Assembly (NCBI GenBank): GCA_009837685.1 | Contig: VXTA01000339.1 | Span: 1-5,714, forward strand | From: Chloroflexota bacterium | Lineage (GTDB): Bacteria > Chloroflexota > Dehalococcoidia > Lucifugimonadales > Lucifugimonadaceae | DNA: 5,714 bases | Reading direction: 5' to 3' | In this document: positions 1 to 5,714 of the stretch, piece by piece | Numbering within the stretch: position 1 is the first letter of the stretch | How the letters are laid out: each line of letters opens with the position of its first letter | Notes under the pieces: generated by a model | Seen by the model: only the letters and a program-made list of their open reading frames with translations | Database searches by the model: none | Told to the model about the DNA's origin: nothing | Program-made: the position numbers and the translations under genes

Positions 1-480
1 CGACTACAAGGCTGGGAGTGCGAAGTGGTTTATTACGACGTGGTCGATCACGACGATGAATATGTTGAGGCGACCCACGCGAAGTTCGTCGAACTCGATG
101 AGTTGCTTGAAACCTCCGACATCGTAAGCCTTCATGTCCCACTTGAGCGAACGACACACCACATGATTTCCGACCATGAATTCGCGATGATGAAGAACAC
201 CGCGATTCTTGTCAACACATGCCGAGGTCCGGTGGTTGATGAAGCCGCGTTGAAGCGCGCGTTGAAGGATGGTCAGATTTTCGGAGCGGGTCTGGATGTC
301 ACAGAGGTCGAGCCGATCGAGCTGGACAACGATTTGCCAAATTTTCCCAATGTGGTCATAACGCCACATTTGGCTACTCGCGCGCTCGAATCTGAGCACA
401 ATGCAACTGCGAATGCAGTTGCAAACGTAGCGAGAGTGGCGCGCGGCGAATCGCCAGAGTGGGTTGTGCCGCCCGTCTAG
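1..480 (+). CDS. D-2-hydroxyacid dehydrogenase, C-terminal part (5' end outside window)
   Basis: NAD(P)-dependent reduction of a 2-keto acid to a D-2-hydroxyacid, or the reverse; cytosolic. The frame is open from base 1 to a TAG at 478-480 (159 visible residues). The N-terminal catalytic domain and the GxGxxG nucleotide-binding loop lie off the left edge. The visible part holds the second half of the Rossmann domain: the acidic YYD stretch after beta-2 (fragment residues 11-13), the SDIVSLHVPL segment (39-48), NTCRGPVVDEAAL (72-84), GAGLDVTEVEP (95-105) and ITPHLA (120-125). The family catalytic triad is readable as Arg75, Glu104 and His123, and the Arg-to-Glu spacing of 29 matches E. coli SerA as I recall it. 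The protein ends 36 residues after the catalytic His, so there is no C-terminal ACT domain of long SerA. It resembles a stand-alone reductase of about 320 residues (glyoxylate/hydroxypyruvate reductase or short phosphoglycerate dehydrogenase). Substrate cannot be decided from this fragment. Confidence 0.93.
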   Translation, partial: RLQGWECEVVYYDVVDHDDEYVEATHAKFVELDELLETSDIVSLHVPLERTTHHMISDHEFAMMKNTAILVNTCRGPVVDEAALKRALKDGQIFGAGLDVTEVEPIELDNDLPNFPNVVITPHLATRALESEHNATANAVANVARVARGESPEWVVPPV

Positions 481-567
481 GTTCTACGGCGGTCACCGTG
501 CGCGAATCGTGAATCGCAATTAACATTTAGGTTGCACGTGCACGGACGATGTCGGGAAAAATGAACG
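481..567 (+). promoter_or_regulatory. purF upstream region with palindrome and short direct repeats
   Basis: This 87-bp gap between the dehydrogenase and purF is the widest in front of the purine genes and the natural place for their promoter. It contains a perfect 10-bp palindrome, TGCACGTGCA, at 533-542. It also has a direct repeat GAATCG at 504-509 and 511-516 (period 7), and an ACGG/CCGT inverted repeat at 486-499 just after the dehydrogenase stop. A TAACAT at 521-526 could serve as a -10, but no convincing -35 lies 16-18 bp upstream. There is no T-run to make a terminator. The regulatory role is inferred from position; only the repeats are directly visible. Confidence 0.3.
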
Positions 568-2064
568 TTGCGCCACGTTGCGACTGCGCCGGACTTGCGT
601 GATCCACTGAAACCCGAGACCGAAATCGTTGCTGTCGGCAACGAAAAGCCGCGAGAAGCTTGCGGCATATTCGGTGCATACATCCCAGGACACGAAGCTG
701 CACGCGCCGCGTTCTTCGGAATCTTCGCTCTCCAACACCGAGGACAAGAGAGCGCTGGCATCGCCGCTTCAAACGGCACTTCGCTCAGTCTGACGGCGGA
801 GGTCGGATTGGTTTCCCAAGTATTCCAAGAGAAAGACTTGGCAGACCTTCAAGGACATCTTGCGATCGCGCATACGCGCTACTCAACTACTGGATCCAAT
901 CGACGCCACAACGCTCAACCTATCATGGCCTACGGCCCGCGCGGAGCGATCGCCGTCGGCCACAACGGCAATGTCATAAACGCCATGAAGTTGCGGGATT
1001 TCTGCCGCGAAGAGTATGGCAGCAAATTCAACGGTAGCACCGACAGCGAGGTTATCGCCGAACTATTCGCAAAGATCCCGGGCGACGACTGGTTCGACAT
1101 CTCTGACAAAGTCATGTCGTTGCTCAATGGCGCATATTCGTTGGTCATTATGACCAAGCATGAGTTGATTGCGGTCAGGGATCCGCTCGGAGTTCGCCCG
1201 TTGTGCCTAGGGAAATTGGACGGTGGTTGGGTTTTCGCTTCAGAAAGCGCGGCGTTGGACAACCTAGGCGCGGAGTTTGTGCGAGAACTCGAACCTGGGG
1301 AGGTGATGATCGTGAACTTGAACGGAATACAGAATTGGGTGTGGTCCAAGGCTTCCTCGACTCACAAAATGTGCATCTTCGAGCAGATTTACTTCGCTCG
1401 ACCGGACAGTGTGCTCGATGGCAGTTTGGCTTATCAAAACAGGATGCGGATGGGCGCGATCGCTTATCGAGAGAACCCGGTCGAAGCAGACTTGGTCGTC
1501 GGGATCCCGGATTCATCGACGCCACATGCCGCGGGATTCGCGGCGGAAGCGAACATTCCATACTCCGAAGGTCTGGTCAGGAATCGCTATGTCGGTCGTA
1601 CCTTCATTCAACCCGACCAATACATGCGTGACATCGGCGTCAAGACAAAGTTCAACGCGATGAAGCAAGTCATCAGCGGCAAACGCATCGTAGTAGTAGA
1701 CGATTCGATAGTTCGCAGCACCACGATAAGACACGTTGTGAAGATGTTGCGAGAAGCCGGAGCTGCAGAGGTGCACGTCCGCGTTGCAGCGCCGCCGATC
1801 AAATCCACATGTCACTTCGGCGTGGACATGGCGACGCTCGATCAGCTTATCGCTGCTAACTACTCGATTGACGAAATCTGCGAAATCATCGGCGCAGACA
1901 GCCTGAGCTACTTGAGTCTGGAAGGGTTGGAAGAGGCGGTTTCGGCTGGTCGCAACGAGTATTGTCGTGGGTGCTTCACCGGCAAGTATCCGATCGACGT
2001 GCAACTCGAGATGGACAAGCTTCGCATGGATAGGCTAGTCGCCGAACCAGTTGGCGCATCTTAA
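568..2064 (+). CDS. purF: Amidophosphoribosyltransferase (glutamine PRPP amidotransferase), Fe-S type
   Basis: First committed step of de novo purine synthesis: PRPP + glutamine + water to 5-phosphoribosylamine, glutamate and pyrophosphate; cytosolic. An N-terminal class II (Ntn) glutaminase domain begins at Cys32 in EACGIFGAY, with LQHRGQESAGI (54-65), Arg104 in HTRYSTTG, GHNGN (131-135) and Asp159 in STDSE. The phosphoribosyltransferase domain carries the PRPP loop VVVDDSIVRSTT (375-386). Cys269, Cys415 and the CRGC pair Cys466/Cys469 match the [4Fe-4S] ligand pattern of B. subtilis PurF. The 31 residues before Cys32 look like a propeptide removed to free the nucleophile; a propeptide of similar size occurs in mycobacterial PurF. 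At 498 aa the length is normal. The start is TTG at 568, because an in-frame TGA at 562-564 excludes anything earlier; TTG 595 is the next option. The ribosome site is weak (GGGA at 554-557). AMP/GMP feedback is expected from the family, not seen here. Confidence 0.97.
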   Translation: MRHVATAPDLRDPLKPETEIVAVGNEKPREACGIFGAYIPGHEAARAAFFGIFALQHRGQESAGIAASNGTSLSLTAEVGLVSQVFQEKDLADLQGHLAIAHTRYSTTGSNRRHNAQPIMAYGPRGAIAVGHNGNVINAMKLRDFCREEYGSKFNGSTDSEVIAELFAKIPGDDWFDISDKVMSLLNGAYSLVIMTKHELIAVRDPLGVRPLCLGKLDGGWVFASESAALDNLGAEFVRELEPGEVMIVNLNGIQNWVWSKASSTHKMCIFEQIYFARPDSVLDGSLAYQNRMRMGAIAYRENPVEADLVVGIPDSSTPHAAGFAAEANIPYSEGLVRNRYVGRTFIQPDQYMRDIGVKTKFNAMKQVISGKRIVVVDDSIVRSTTIRHVVKMLREAGAAEVHVRVAAPPIKSTCHFGVDMATLDQLIAANYSIDEICEIIGADSLSYLSLEGLEEAVSAGRNEYCRGCFTGKYPIDVQLEMDKLRMDRLVAEPVGAS

Positions 2065-2077
2065 GCGCAGATTGTGG

Positions 2078-3112
2078 ATGACAGAAGTATCGGCTAAGGC
2101 GTACGCGGCTGCGGGGGTTGATCTGGACGCTGCGGCTCGCGTTAAACTCCGCATCGGCGACATTGCGCGCTCGACATATGCAGAGGGTGTAGTGTCGGCT
2201 CCCGGTGCTTTTGGTGGCGTGTTTGACGCTGATCCGAAAAGTGAGTATCTCATGGTCGCAAGTACCGATTCAGTCGGTACAAAGTTGCGGATCGCACAAG
2301 CGATGCAGAAGCACGACACGATCGGCATCGACATCGTAAATCACTGCGTCAACGACATACTTCCAGCCGGAGCTGAACCGCTTTTCTTCTTGGACTACAT
2401 CGGTCTTGACGGTTATGACGACGATATGATCGCTGAGATTCTCACTGGCGTGGCGGCCGGTTGCGTGGAAAACGGATGTGCACTGATCGGTGGCGAAACA
2501 GCATCGCTGCCTGGTGTTTATCACGGCGACGACTACGATTTGGTCGGTTTCATCGTCGGTCGAGTCAGACGTGATCAGTTGCTTCGACCAGACCAGACAA
2601 GCGCGGGCGATGTACTCATCGGGTTGCCATCCAGTGGGTTGCACACGAACGGTTACTCGCTTGTCCGATCGATCTTCAATTCGGACGATGAGCCGAGTGC
2701 TTTGGATGTTGAGGTACCGGAAGACGGGCGGTCTCTAGGTGAGGCCCTGCTGGCGCCGCACAAATCGTATCTTCGGAAGTTGCGACCGGTGATGAATCGC
2801 GTGAAAAGTTTGGCACACATCACAGGTGGGAGCTTCGAGAAGAATGTTCCGCGTGCGCTGGCTCCAGGGCTCGGTGCGCAAATCGAAGTCAAATCTTGGA
2901 TGCCACCGCCGCTGTTTCATTACATCCAAGAACAAGGCGACATCGAGATCGAGGAGATGTACAACGTGTTCAACATGGGAGTGGGAATGATCGTGTGTGC
3001 TGAACCGAGCGATGTTGATTATCTTCTCGACGAACTGGAGGATGCTTGGATCATCGGCGAAGCGAAGTTGCACGATGGTGTTGGATCGAAGGTTGAGTTC
3101 CGGAGTCTTTGA
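2078..3112 (+). CDS. purM: Phosphoribosylformylglycinamidine cyclo-ligase (AIR synthetase)
   Basis: Fifth step of purine synthesis: ATP-dependent ring closure of FGAM to aminoimidazole ribonucleotide; cytosolic, usually a homodimer. The 344-residue protein has the PurM/PurL superfamily fold signatures in order: DSVGTKLRIA (64-73), GIDIVNHCVNDI (83-94), CALIGGETASLPG (134-146), GLPSSGLHTNGYSL (182-195), HITGGSFEKNVPRAL (247-261) and FNMGVGMIV (298-306). HITGGSFEKN differs slightly from the commoner HITGGGLxEN. I chose ATG 2078 because it gives the usual family N-terminus (a short run, then KAYAAAGVDLDA) and the usual length of about 345. An in-frame TTG at 2051 would add 9 residues and overlap the end of purF. 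The gene starts 13 bp after the purF stop, so the two are probably co-transcribed. No clear Shine-Dalgarno precedes it. Confidence 0.96.
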   Translation: MTEVSAKAYAAAGVDLDAAARVKLRIGDIARSTYAEGVVSAPGAFGGVFDADPKSEYLMVASTDSVGTKLRIAQAMQKHDTIGIDIVNHCVNDILPAGAEPLFFLDYIGLDGYDDDMIAEILTGVAAGCVENGCALIGGETASLPGVYHGDDYDLVGFIVGRVRRDQLLRPDQTSAGDVLIGLPSSGLHTNGYSLVRSIFNSDDEPSALDVEVPEDGRSLGEALLAPHKSYLRKLRPVMNRVKSLAHITGGSFEKNVPRALAPGLGAQIEVKSWMPPPLFHYIQEQGDIEIEEMYNVFNMGVGMIVCAEPSDVDYLLDELEDAWIIGEAKLHDGVGSKVEFRSL

Positions 3113-3136
3113 CTTGGAAATACGAGTGCTGAAGTA

Positions 3137-4705
3137 GTGAAAAACACAAAAAAGCTGGCGTTGATGAGCGCGTATGATCGGCGCGGCTTGGTCGAGTTCG
3201 CGAAGCTTATCGCCGAGTGCGGATACGAGATTGTATCAACTGGCGGCACCGCTGCAGAGTTACGAGCTAACGGCATCGACGTGATCGAGGTTTCGGAGCT
3301 AACTGGCGCTCCAGAGATACTCGACGGTCGCGTCAAGACTCTCCATCCGAACATTCATGGCGGGTTGTTGGCACTCCGCGACAACGAGGATCACCAACGG
3401 CAGTTGGAGCATCTTGGCATTCGCGAGATCGATTTAGTGGTCAACAACCTGTACCCGTTCGTTGAAACCGTTCGCAACCCCGAAACATCGTTGCGTGATG
3501 CGCTGGAGAACATCGACATTGGTGGTCCGGCAATGACCCGTGCTGCGGCAAAAAACCATCCCAATGTGGTGATCGTAGTGGATCCTGCGGATTACGAACG
3601 AGTGGGAGCCATGATCCGTGATGGCGAGGTTACGCAGTCTGTACGTCGAAGATTGGCAGCCAAAGCATTCCAGCACGTCGCCGCGTACGATACCGCTATC
3701 GCAACCTATCTTCGGGAAGATACTGACAAAGGATCGGGCGGGGATCCAGAGTCAGAATTGCCGGCGGAGTTGACTTTCGGTTATTCACTTGTCGCGAGTC
3801 CCCGCTATGGCGAAAATCCTCATCAAAGTGCCGGAATTTACTCGATGCCGGGCGAAGACGGTGGTGTTGTCAACGCCGAACAGCTTCACGGTATTGACAT
3901 GTCTTACCTGAACTATTTCGATGCCGATGCGGCGTGGGCAGTCGCACAGTCATTCACTGGGTTTGGTCCCCACGCCGCTGTGGTTGTCAAACACGCGAAT
4001 CCGTGCGGATTGGCCGTTCGGGAAAACCAGACCGATGCCTGGGAGGCCGCACGTTCCGGTGATCCTGTTTCTGCATTTGGTGGAATCGTCGCTTTCAGCG
4101 AGGAATTGTCTGCCGATACCGCGGAGAAGATGCACGGATTGGTGTTAGACGTCGTTGTCGCGCCAGATTACGACGACGAAGCGTTGGAGACGCTGCGCAA
4201 ACGCCGCCGAACTCGTGTATTGAGAGTGCGTAAACATTGCGAGGCACGTTGGGAGGTTCGATCGGTTTCTGGCGGCGCACTCGTGCAGGAGTCCGACAAA
4301 CTTGTAGATGATGGCTTCCAAACCATGCGTGTCGTTACAGAGCGCCAACCGACCGACGGCGAGCAAATCGATCTTTGGTTCGCTTGGCGGGCGTGCAGGT
4401 TCGTCAAATCCAATGCGATTGTGTTCGCCAAGGATCGAACACTGGTTGGTATGGGAGCCGGACAGCCGAACCGCGTGACGAGCGTGCGCTTGTCAGCGCG
4501 GGTCGCAGGCGATCGGTCCGAAGGCGCAGTGATGGCGTCTGATGCCTTTATCCCGTTCCCAGATGCGGTGGAGGTTGCGGCGGAAGCAGGCGTGAAAGTG
4601 GTCGTTCAACCGGGCGGTTCGGTTAACGATGATGCTGTCATAGCCGCGGCAAACGAATTGGGTGTCGCGATGGTATTCGCCGGGAAGCGACATTTCTATC
4701 ATTGA
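3137..4705 (+). CDS. purH: Bifunctional AICAR transformylase / IMP cyclohydrolase
   Basis: Last two steps to IMP: 10-formyl-THF-dependent formylation of AICAR, then cyclisation of FAICAR; cytosolic. The 522 aa match the full-length family. The N-terminal MGS-like cyclohydrolase domain has VSTGGTA (33-39), LTGAPEILDGRVKTLHP (55-71), NNLYPFVETV (103-112) and NIDIGGPAMTRAAAKNH (125-141). Residues equivalent to human ATIC Lys66, Tyr104, Asp125 and Lys137 are present as Lys67, Tyr106, Asp127 and Lys139. The transformylase domain has RYGENPHQ (223-230), the catalytic KHANPCG pair Lys285/His286, GDPVSAFGGIVAF (308-320), RSVSGGALVQ (375-384), VKSNAIVFAKD (423-433) and GAVMASDAFIPFPD (463-476), ending in KRHFYH. 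The GTG at 3137 is preferred over ATG 3164 because LALMSAYD (7-14) aligns with the first beta strand of the family; the later start would delete it. The start lies 24 bp after purM. The usual SxSDKTGL is SAYDRRGL here (11-18), a modest change near the nucleotide site. Confidence 0.96.
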   Translation: MKNTKKLALMSAYDRRGLVEFAKLIAECGYEIVSTGGTAAELRANGIDVIEVSELTGAPEILDGRVKTLHPNIHGGLLALRDNEDHQRQLEHLGIREIDLVVNNLYPFVETVRNPETSLRDALENIDIGGPAMTRAAAKNHPNVVIVVDPADYERVGAMIRDGEVTQSVRRRLAAKAFQHVAAYDTAIATYLREDTDKGSGGDPESELPAELTFGYSLVASPRYGENPHQSAGIYSMPGEDGGVVNAEQLHGIDMSYLNYFDADAAWAVAQSFTGFGPHAAVVVKHANPCGLAVRENQTDAWEAARSGDPVSAFGGIVAFSEELSADTAEKMHGLVLDVVVAPDYDDEALETLRKRRRTRVLRVRKHCEARWEVRSVSGGALVQESDKLVDDGFQTMRVVTERQPTDGEQIDLWFAWRACRFVKSNAIVFAKDRTLVGMGAGQPNRVTSVRLSARVAGDRSEGAVMASDAFIPFPDAVEVAAEAGVKVVVQPGGSVNDDAVIAAANELGVAMVFAGKRHFYH

Positions 4706-4730
4706 TACATCCGGTGTTCACGAAACCGAA

Positions 4731-5474
4731 GTGTCCAGACTTTCAGTAGACATCATCATTCCGGTGCTCAACGAAGAGCACTCGTTGCCGCATTGCATCG
4801 CAACGTTGACCAATTATCTGTCGGAAGGTGTGGACGCCGATTGGGATTGGAGCGTCACCATAGCGGACAATGGTTCCGAAGATGCAACACCGGAGGTTGG
4901 ACGGCAATTATCAGATGATCACCCAAATGTGAGATTGACTCGACTGGAGCAACGCGGGCGTGGACGGGCTTTGAAGAAGGCGTGGTTGGAGAGCGATGCC
5001 GACGTTCGATGCTTCATGGACGTAGATCTGTCGACGCAACTTGATTCGCTTGAACCGCTCGTTGACGCTATTGGACGGGAGGGTTATGACGTATCTATCG
5101 GTTCGCGACTGTTGCCAGATTCGCGGGTTGAGCGCCGGACCTTGAAGCGCGAGGTGGTCTCAAGGTGTTACAACGCGCTGATTCGGCTGATGTTTCCTAG
5201 AAAGACCTTCCGCGACGCCCAATGTGGATTCAAAGCGGTCTCACGCGAAGTCGCGGACAAGGTGGTTCCGCACATTGAAAACACGGGATGGTTTTTTGAC
5301 ACCGAGCTTTTGTTGCTGAGTCTGCGTGCTGGTTACAAGATCAAAGAGATCCCAGTTCATTGGGTCGATGATCCTGATACCCGAGTTCGGGTGGTATCAA
5401 CCGCAATCGAAGACATAAAGGGATTGCTGCGAGTTCGTTTCTCACCAGCTAACGTGCCGCGGATCGAAAGCTGA
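4731..5474 (+). CDS. Family 2 glycosyltransferase, dolichyl/polyprenyl-phosphate sugar synthase type
   Basis: Probably transfers a hexose from a nucleotide sugar to a polyprenyl-phosphate carrier or similar acceptor. The 247-residue product is a GT-A fold domain: VDIIIPVLNEEHSLP (6-20), VTIADNGSEDATPEV (42-56), QRGRGRALKKA (74-84), the DxD-type metal and donor site MDVDLST (96-102), IGSRLLP (123-129) and FRDAQCGFKAVSREVADKVV (160-179). Then come GWFFDTELLLLSLRAGYKIKEIPVHWVDD (186-214), typical of Alg5/DPM1/GtrB-like enzymes. No transmembrane segment is visible at either end, unlike GtrB-type (C-terminal TM pair) or eukaryotic Alg5 (N-terminal TM). It may be soluble or bind a membrane partner. 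I prefer GTG 4731, 25 bp after purH, which gives MSRLSVDIIIP. A GTG at 4662 would add 23 residues without family character and overlap purH by 44 bp. Donor and acceptor cannot be told from sequence. It is likely co-transcribed with purH, but functionally unrelated. Confidence 0.9.
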   Translation: MSRLSVDIIIPVLNEEHSLPHCIATLTNYLSEGVDADWDWSVTIADNGSEDATPEVGRQLSDDHPNVRLTRLEQRGRGRALKKAWLESDADVRCFMDVDLSTQLDSLEPLVDAIGREGYDVSIGSRLLPDSRVERRTLKREVVSRCYNALIRLMFPRKTFRDAQCGFKAVSREVADKVVPHIENTGWFFDTELLLLSLRAGYKIKEIPVHWVDDPDTRVRVVSTAIEDIKGLLRVRFSPANVPRIES

Positions 5475-5502
5475 CGTTGGATAGATGCCTGATCGTGCAA
5501 AG

Positions 5503-5543
5503 TCGGACTCTCGGCGTAATATAACCTGTCTCGGAGAGTTCGG
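5503..5543 (+). promoter_or_regulatory. Imperfect inverted repeat centred on a -10-like box, upstream of the last gene
   Basis: Bases 5503-5512 (TCGGACTCTC) can pair with 5534-5543 (GAGAGTTCGG) over 10 positions, two of them G-T. The spacer is 21 bases and is centred near 5523. In the middle sits TATAAC at 5520-5525, one base from the consensus -10 hexamer, in an AT-rich island. The -35 candidate about 18 bp upstream (TGCAAA, 5496-5501) is weak. TCTCGG also occurs as a direct repeat at 5509-5514 and 5529-5534, a 20-bp period. Read as DNA this could be a promoter with an operator; read as RNA it is a hairpin without a U-run, so a poor intrinsic terminator. Function is inference. Confidence 0.4.
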
Positions 5544-5559
5544 ACGGACAGTGGATTGA

Positions 5560-5714
5560 ATGATGCTCACACCATCAGAAGAACTAGAGCTTTCTTCGCC
5601 GACTTTGCGCGGCGCGACGGTCTCTATCGATTACCACAACGCGCAGGCGATCCTACGAACCGAACAACGTAACCCGAACGTTGTCTTCGAGGTATATGCC
5701 GGAACGGATGGGAT
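5560..5714 (+). CDS. Possible nicotinate phosphoribosyltransferase, N-terminal fragment (3' end outside window)
   Basis: An open frame of 51 codons runs off the right edge. The start is firmly bracketed: an in-frame TGA at 5557-5559 lies directly before tandem ATGs at 5560 and 5563. GGA at 5553-5555 is a weak ribosome site that better suits ATG 5563. Residues 23-47, with IDYHNAQAIL (23-32), NP (38-39) and VVFEVYA (41-47), resemble the start of archaeal/Thermoplasma-type nicotinate phosphoribosyltransferases (TDxYFxRTxEIL ... NPxVVxEVFA), which convert nicotinate and PRPP to nicotinate mononucleotide in NAD salvage. The match is partial: the conserved TD and the F/R of the YFxRT motif are not preserved, and the catalytic region is not in the window. 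The reading frame is well supported; the function is tentative. An 85-bp gap and a candidate promoter separate it from the glycosyltransferase, so it may be its own transcription unit. Confidence 0.5.
   Translation, partial: MMLTPSEELELSSPTLRGATVSIDYHNAQAILRTEQRNPNVVFEVYAGTDG

Noticed and set aside
4..399. Minus-strand open frame of 131 codons opposite the dehydrogenase fragment
   Set aside because: The + strand frame carries the D-2-hydroxyacid dehydrogenase motifs and catalytic triad; the minus frame is a shadow with no family signature.
486..499. ACGG/CCGT hairpin as a terminator of the dehydrogenase gene
   Set aside because: The stem is only 4 bp with no following T-run, which is too weak to call.
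1513..2004. Long minus-strand open frame (163 codons) opposite purF
   Set aside because: It lies wholly inside purF, whose protein is clearly conserved. The antisense translation shows no recognisable domain and is rich in residues expected from reverse reading of coding DNA.
2051..2077. Nine-residue N-terminal extension of PurM from TTG 2051
   Set aside because: It would overlap purF by 14 bases and add residues not typical of the family, whereas ATG 2078 gives the usual N-terminus and length.
4189..4254. Arg/Lys-rich stretch in PurH (residues about 352-371) as a possible insertion or frameshift
   Set aside because: The family normally has a basic LKKKKNxRLLEL-like segment here, and flanking motifs stay in frame on both sides.
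4662..4730. Extension of the glycosyltransferase from GTG 4662 inside purH
   Set aside because: The extra 23 residues show no glycosyltransferase character and require a 44-bp overlap with purH; GTG 4731 places the first beta strand next to the start.
5503..5543. Rho-independent terminator after the glycosyltransferase
   Set aside because: The stem is imperfect, the loop is 21 bases and no T-run follows the right arm; an operator or leader hairpin fits at least as well.

Overview
The window is a continuous stretch of bacterial chromosome with every gene on the + strand. It is densely packed, and by eye its GC content is moderate, in the mid-50s percent (not computed). It holds an ordinary housekeeping locus: a purine biosynthesis cluster (purF-purM-purH), a glycosyltransferase gene just behind it, and a truncated gene at each edge. 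I found no mobile element, CRISPR array, tRNA, rRNA or defence module.

Layout: 1-480 is the C-terminal half of a D-2-hydroxyacid dehydrogenase. 481-567 is a short intergenic leader containing a perfect 10-bp palindrome. 568-2064 is purF, 2078-3112 purM and 3137-4705 purH, separated by only 13 and 24 bp, so very probably one transcript. 4731-5474 is a family 2 glycosyltransferase of the dolichyl-phosphate-sugar synthase type, 25 bp after purH. 5475-5559 is an intergenic region with a roughly 10-bp imperfect inverted repeat centred on a -10-like TATAAC. 5560 to the end is the first 51 codons of a gene resembling the N-terminus of Thermoplasma-type nicotinate phosphoribosyltransferase.

The purine enzymes cover step 1 (PurF: PRPP + glutamine to phosphoribosylamine), step 5 (PurM: FGAM to AIR) and the last two steps (PurH: AICAR to FAICAR to IMP). 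The other steps must be encoded elsewhere. All family catalytic residues I could check are present, and PurF is the Fe-S-cluster, propeptide-bearing type known from Bacillus. The possible nicotinate phosphoribosyltransferase would be a second PRPP consumer.

Taxonomy is uncertain. The [4Fe-4S] PurF, the GTG/TTG starts, the poor Shine-Dalgarno sequences and the archaeal-type NAPRTase-like start would fit Chloroflexota (for example a marine SAR202-like lineage) or a deep actinobacterium. This is an impression from protein style, not a database result. Nothing here looks like an undescribed system; the items most worth checking are the two intergenic regions and the glycosyltransferase linkage.
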